Assembly (NCBI RefSeq): GCF_018127965.1
Contig: NZ_CP072350.1
Span: 434,001 to 498,000 of the forward strand
Direction: 5' to 3'
DNA from: Prevotella melaninogenica
GTDB taxonomy: Bacteria; Bacteroidota; Bacteroidia; Bacteroidales; Bacteroidaceae
Length of the DNA: 64,000 bases
In this document: one piece after another, positions 61,929-64,000 of the stretch
How the letters are laid out: every line of letters begins with the position of its first letter
Position numbering within the stretch: the stretch's first letter is position 1
Notes under the pieces: model-generated
Seen by the model: only the letters and a program-made list of their open reading frames with translations
Databases searched by the model: none
What the model was told of the DNA's origin: nothing
Program-made: the position numbers and the translations under genes

Positions 61929-64000
61929 CTAAAACTTCACCGCAACACTTCCCATCATATTAAACCCTGCCATTGGGATAAAACCAATCTGCGTATATCG
62001 GTTCTCGTTAGGATGACCGTCGTGATCGAGTATGGAACTATATACCCATCCGCTGGCTGCATAATGGCGATTGAAGATGTTGTTGAGGTTCACACCGAAG
62101 ACAGCTTCCTTCAAACCAGCAATGTGCTTGGTAGGACGAAGGGTGTAGCTGAGGTTGACATTCGTCTGTGAATAGCATGGCAACGAACGTGTCATATTCT
62201 CGGTATTGTCGAGATACTGACGACTGACGAAGTTTGTATGCCATACTGCCTCAAAGCCTTTGTAATGGAGATTGAGCATACCATTGAGGATGGCTGATGG
62301 TGAGAATGCCAAAGTGGAGTGGTTGTAATGAATCTTACGGAACGAAGACTCCCAGTCTACACTTGCCATCTCGTCAAAATCCTTGATGATATTACGACTC
62401 AAAGTAGCGTTACCCTCAACGGTCAACCATGACAATGGGCTCCAACCTGCCTCCAACTCAGCTCCCATACGATAGCTGTCCTTGATGTTTGTCGTCAGGT
62501 TCGCACCGATATCACTCTGCGCACCAGTCTGTACAAACTGGTTGTTATAGTTCATATAATAGAGGTTCACCCCTGCTCTCCAGTTGCGACCATTGTATTG
62601 ATAGCCCATTTCGATATCCACCATACGCTCTGGCGATGGTGCAGGATAACTACCATTGTTGGTGAAGTTATTACGTTCTGGCTCACGACTGGCATGCGCA
62701 ATAGATGCGTAAGCCTTGTGACCACCACGATAATAGCTGATTCCTGCTTTGGGATTGACGAAGTCATAACGCTCGCTGATGTCTAAGAGCTGGTTCTGAT
62801 AGCCACTTCCGACCTTATAGAAACGGTCGTTCTGACCATCGGTCATATATTCTACATGACGGATCTGCAGGTCCATAAACACGTTCCAATAGTCTGCAAA
62901 GTTGTATTTTGCCTTGAAGAATCCACTGTAATCATACTTACGTGCCTTAGAGTCATAATACTTATAATCATTGCCACCAGCACGATACTTCGCATCTGCC
63001 TCCTCATTCTTTATATAGGTGAGGTAACCGAAGTGACTGCCACGGAACTGCTGTAGGTTCAGTCCGCCTGTCACATCCCAACTCTCGTCCTTGTAATTGC
63101 TGGTGTAAACAATGCCGTAGGTGTGCTGTGACAAACCTTTCAAGCGTACGAAGTCAGACTTCTTGATGAACTTACCATTGCTATCGGTGAACGCTAAACC
63201 AAACTTTGCAAACTTTGTGTTATGCTTAAATTCGCTGTAATAGCCGTAACCATAGGTGTAATGCAGGGTTACGTTATGACTCCAATGATTGGAAGGGTGG
63301 AAAGCAAACGATAAGAGGTTATGATTCTGATAGAAATTATCTGTCGTCTTGTTCCAAAATGAGCCGTCACGCATCGTGTAACGTGCTGTCTCGTAGTTGC
63401 CGTTTGCATCCTTAACGAAGGCTCCGTTAGCATCGGTCTGCAGGTATTCATAGAGTTGGTTGAACTTACCTAACCCCCTCTCATACATATCTTTATAGGT
63501 CATGATACCTGTCTTAGCACCGTAGGTACCATCCATCAGACTCAAGTCATTACTACCCGTAACGACACCGTTCCATGCCTGTCCAGTCTTTTCGAAGTTG
63601 CCGATGTTCTTATAACTGATGCGGAAGTTATCGCCCAACCATGTTAGTCCACCATAGTAAGAACCCGAACGCCCACTCGTTCCGTTGACATATCCGTCTG
63701 TTGCGGTCTCATGATAGGCTCCATCGAAGATAAGATGATTAAAGAGCAGACCAGTAGAGAACTTCAAACCAGCGTTATATGTATTGTATGAACCATACGA
63801 ACCACTCACCTCTACGCTCGGTTTTCTGCTTGGTGCACTCGTTGCCAACGACACCGAACCACCAAAAGCACCATCACCATTGGTTGATGTTCCGATACCA
63901 CGCTGTATCTGTACACTATTCATCAGCGAAGCGTATGAGTTCATGTTCGCCCAGAAAACGGTCTGATCTTCTGGTGAGTTGAGCGATACTCCATCTAACG
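61929..64000 (-). CDS. TonB-dependent receptor, probably thiamine (5' part outside window)
   Basis: At least 690 codons; the frame is open to the window edge, reading LDGVSLNSPEDQTVFWANMN before the first internal ATG. Plug-domain end (SVQIQRGIGTSTNGDGAFGGSVSLATSAPSRKPSVEVSGSYGSYNTYNAGLKFSTG) and complete barrel to GFIPMAGFNMMGSVAVKF with terminal Phe. Order receptor-PnuC-thiamine pyrophosphokinase on one strand is the thiamine uptake cluster known in Bacteroides, so thiamine or a precursor is the likely ligand. A TPP riboswitch would be expected upstream, outside the window. Confidence 0.85.
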   Translation of the reverse strand, partial: LDGVSLNSPEDQTVFWANMNSYASLMNSVQIQRGIGTSTNGDGAFGGSVSLATSAPSRKPSVEVSGSYGSYNTYNAGLKFSTGLLFNHLIFDGAYHETATDGYVNGTSGRSGSYYGGLTWLGDNFRISYKNIGNFEKTGQAWNGVVTGSNDLSLMDGTYGAKTGIMTYKDMYERGLGKFNQLYEYLQTDANGAFVKDANGNYETARYTMRDGSFWNKTTDNFYQNHNLLSFAFHPSNHWSHNVTLHYTYGYGYYSEFKHNTKFAKFGLAFTDSNGKFIKKSDFVRLKGLSQHTYGIVYTSNYKDESWDVTGGLNLQQFRGSHFGYLTYIKNEEADAKYRAGGNDYKYYDSKARKYDYSGFFKAKYNFADYWNVFMDLQIRHVEYMTDGQNDRFYKVGSGYQNQLLDISERYDFVNPKAGISYYRGGHKAYASIAHASREPERNNFTNNGSYPAPSPERMVDIEMGYQYNGRNWRAGVNLYYMNYNNQFVQTGAQSDIGANLTTNIKDSYRMGAELEAGWSPLSWLTVEGNATLSRNIIKDFDEMASVDWESSFRKIHYNHSTLAFSPSAILNGMLNLHYKGFEAVWHTNFVSRQYLDNTENMTRSLPCYSQTNVNLSYTLRPTKHIAGLKEAVFGVNLNNIFNRHYAASGWVYSSILDHDGHPNENRYTQIGFIPMAGFNMMGSVAVKF

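Overview
The window is most likely a chromosomal segment of a Prevotella or close Bacteroidales relative. The evidence is a SusC/SusD pair, several TonB receptors with CarboxypepD-type leader domains, promoter boxes of the Bacteroidota form TAnnTTTG, secreted proteins with a short 'YxLSGVKV ... GKKVVVK' tail of the type IX-secretion kind, a Na+/H+-type membrane pyrophosphatase, class II ribonucleotide reductase and a Bacteroidota rubrerythrin. Intergenic spaces are long and full of dispersed repeats.

Layout. 1-5.6 kb: the end of a Fic-type gene, then a tight minus-strand operon of D12 adenine methyltransferase, a nuclease/DGQHR fusion protein and an SF2 helicase. This is the best candidate for a little-described DNA modification/defence system. 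6.8-7.5 kb: rubrerythrin. 8.3-17.5 kb: secreted GH31 glycosidase, M60-type mucinase-like peptidase and a WG-repeat protein. 17.7-20.7 kb: an exported unknown and the ABC-F protein EttA. 21.2-22.5 kb: three small paralogous membrane proteins. 23.5-30.9 kb: SusC, SusD and an M6 metalloprotease. 31.8-31.9 kb: two tRNA-Asp genes. 32.0-35.5 kb: a recR-membrane protein-GT2-GNAT operon and a small beta-barrel protein. 35.6-36.6 kb: an IS30 remnant and two paralogous small genes, each preceded by the same kind of C-terminal gene tail. 37.3-39.5 kb: hppA. 39.9-41.0 kb: a RES-domain protein without a visible antitoxin. 41.3-49.4 kb: nitroreductase, nrdJ, folB, amidase, MCE protein, dnaA. 49.8-51.1 kb: an IS982-family insertion sequence with a frameshifted transposase and a small inverted-repeat element. 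51.3-53.8 kb: a TonB receptor of foreign-looking codon use. 55.2-58.6 kb: a McrBC restriction pair whose McrB carries an EVE-like insertion. 59.0-59.9 kb: a SusE/F-like secreted protein. 60.0-64.0 kb: a thiamine salvage operon (TonB receptor, PnuC-type transporter, thiamine pyrophosphokinase).

How it works together. Three themes stand out. One is glycoprotein or polysaccharide foraging (GH31, M60, SusCD, M6, SusE/F-like). The second is a set of at least three unlinked DNA-defence or toxin-type loci (methylase/DGQHR/helicase, RES, McrBC). The third is housekeeping (tRNA-Asp, recR, hppA, nrdJ, folB, dnaA, ettA).

The non-coding DNA is as notable as the genes. A roughly 210-bp element occurs seven times in both orientations. 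Three related GC-rich hairpin modules occur singly or as inverted pairs with conserved spacers, and in two genes such a hairpin is part of the reading frame. All family assignments come from reading the translated sequence; no database search was run.
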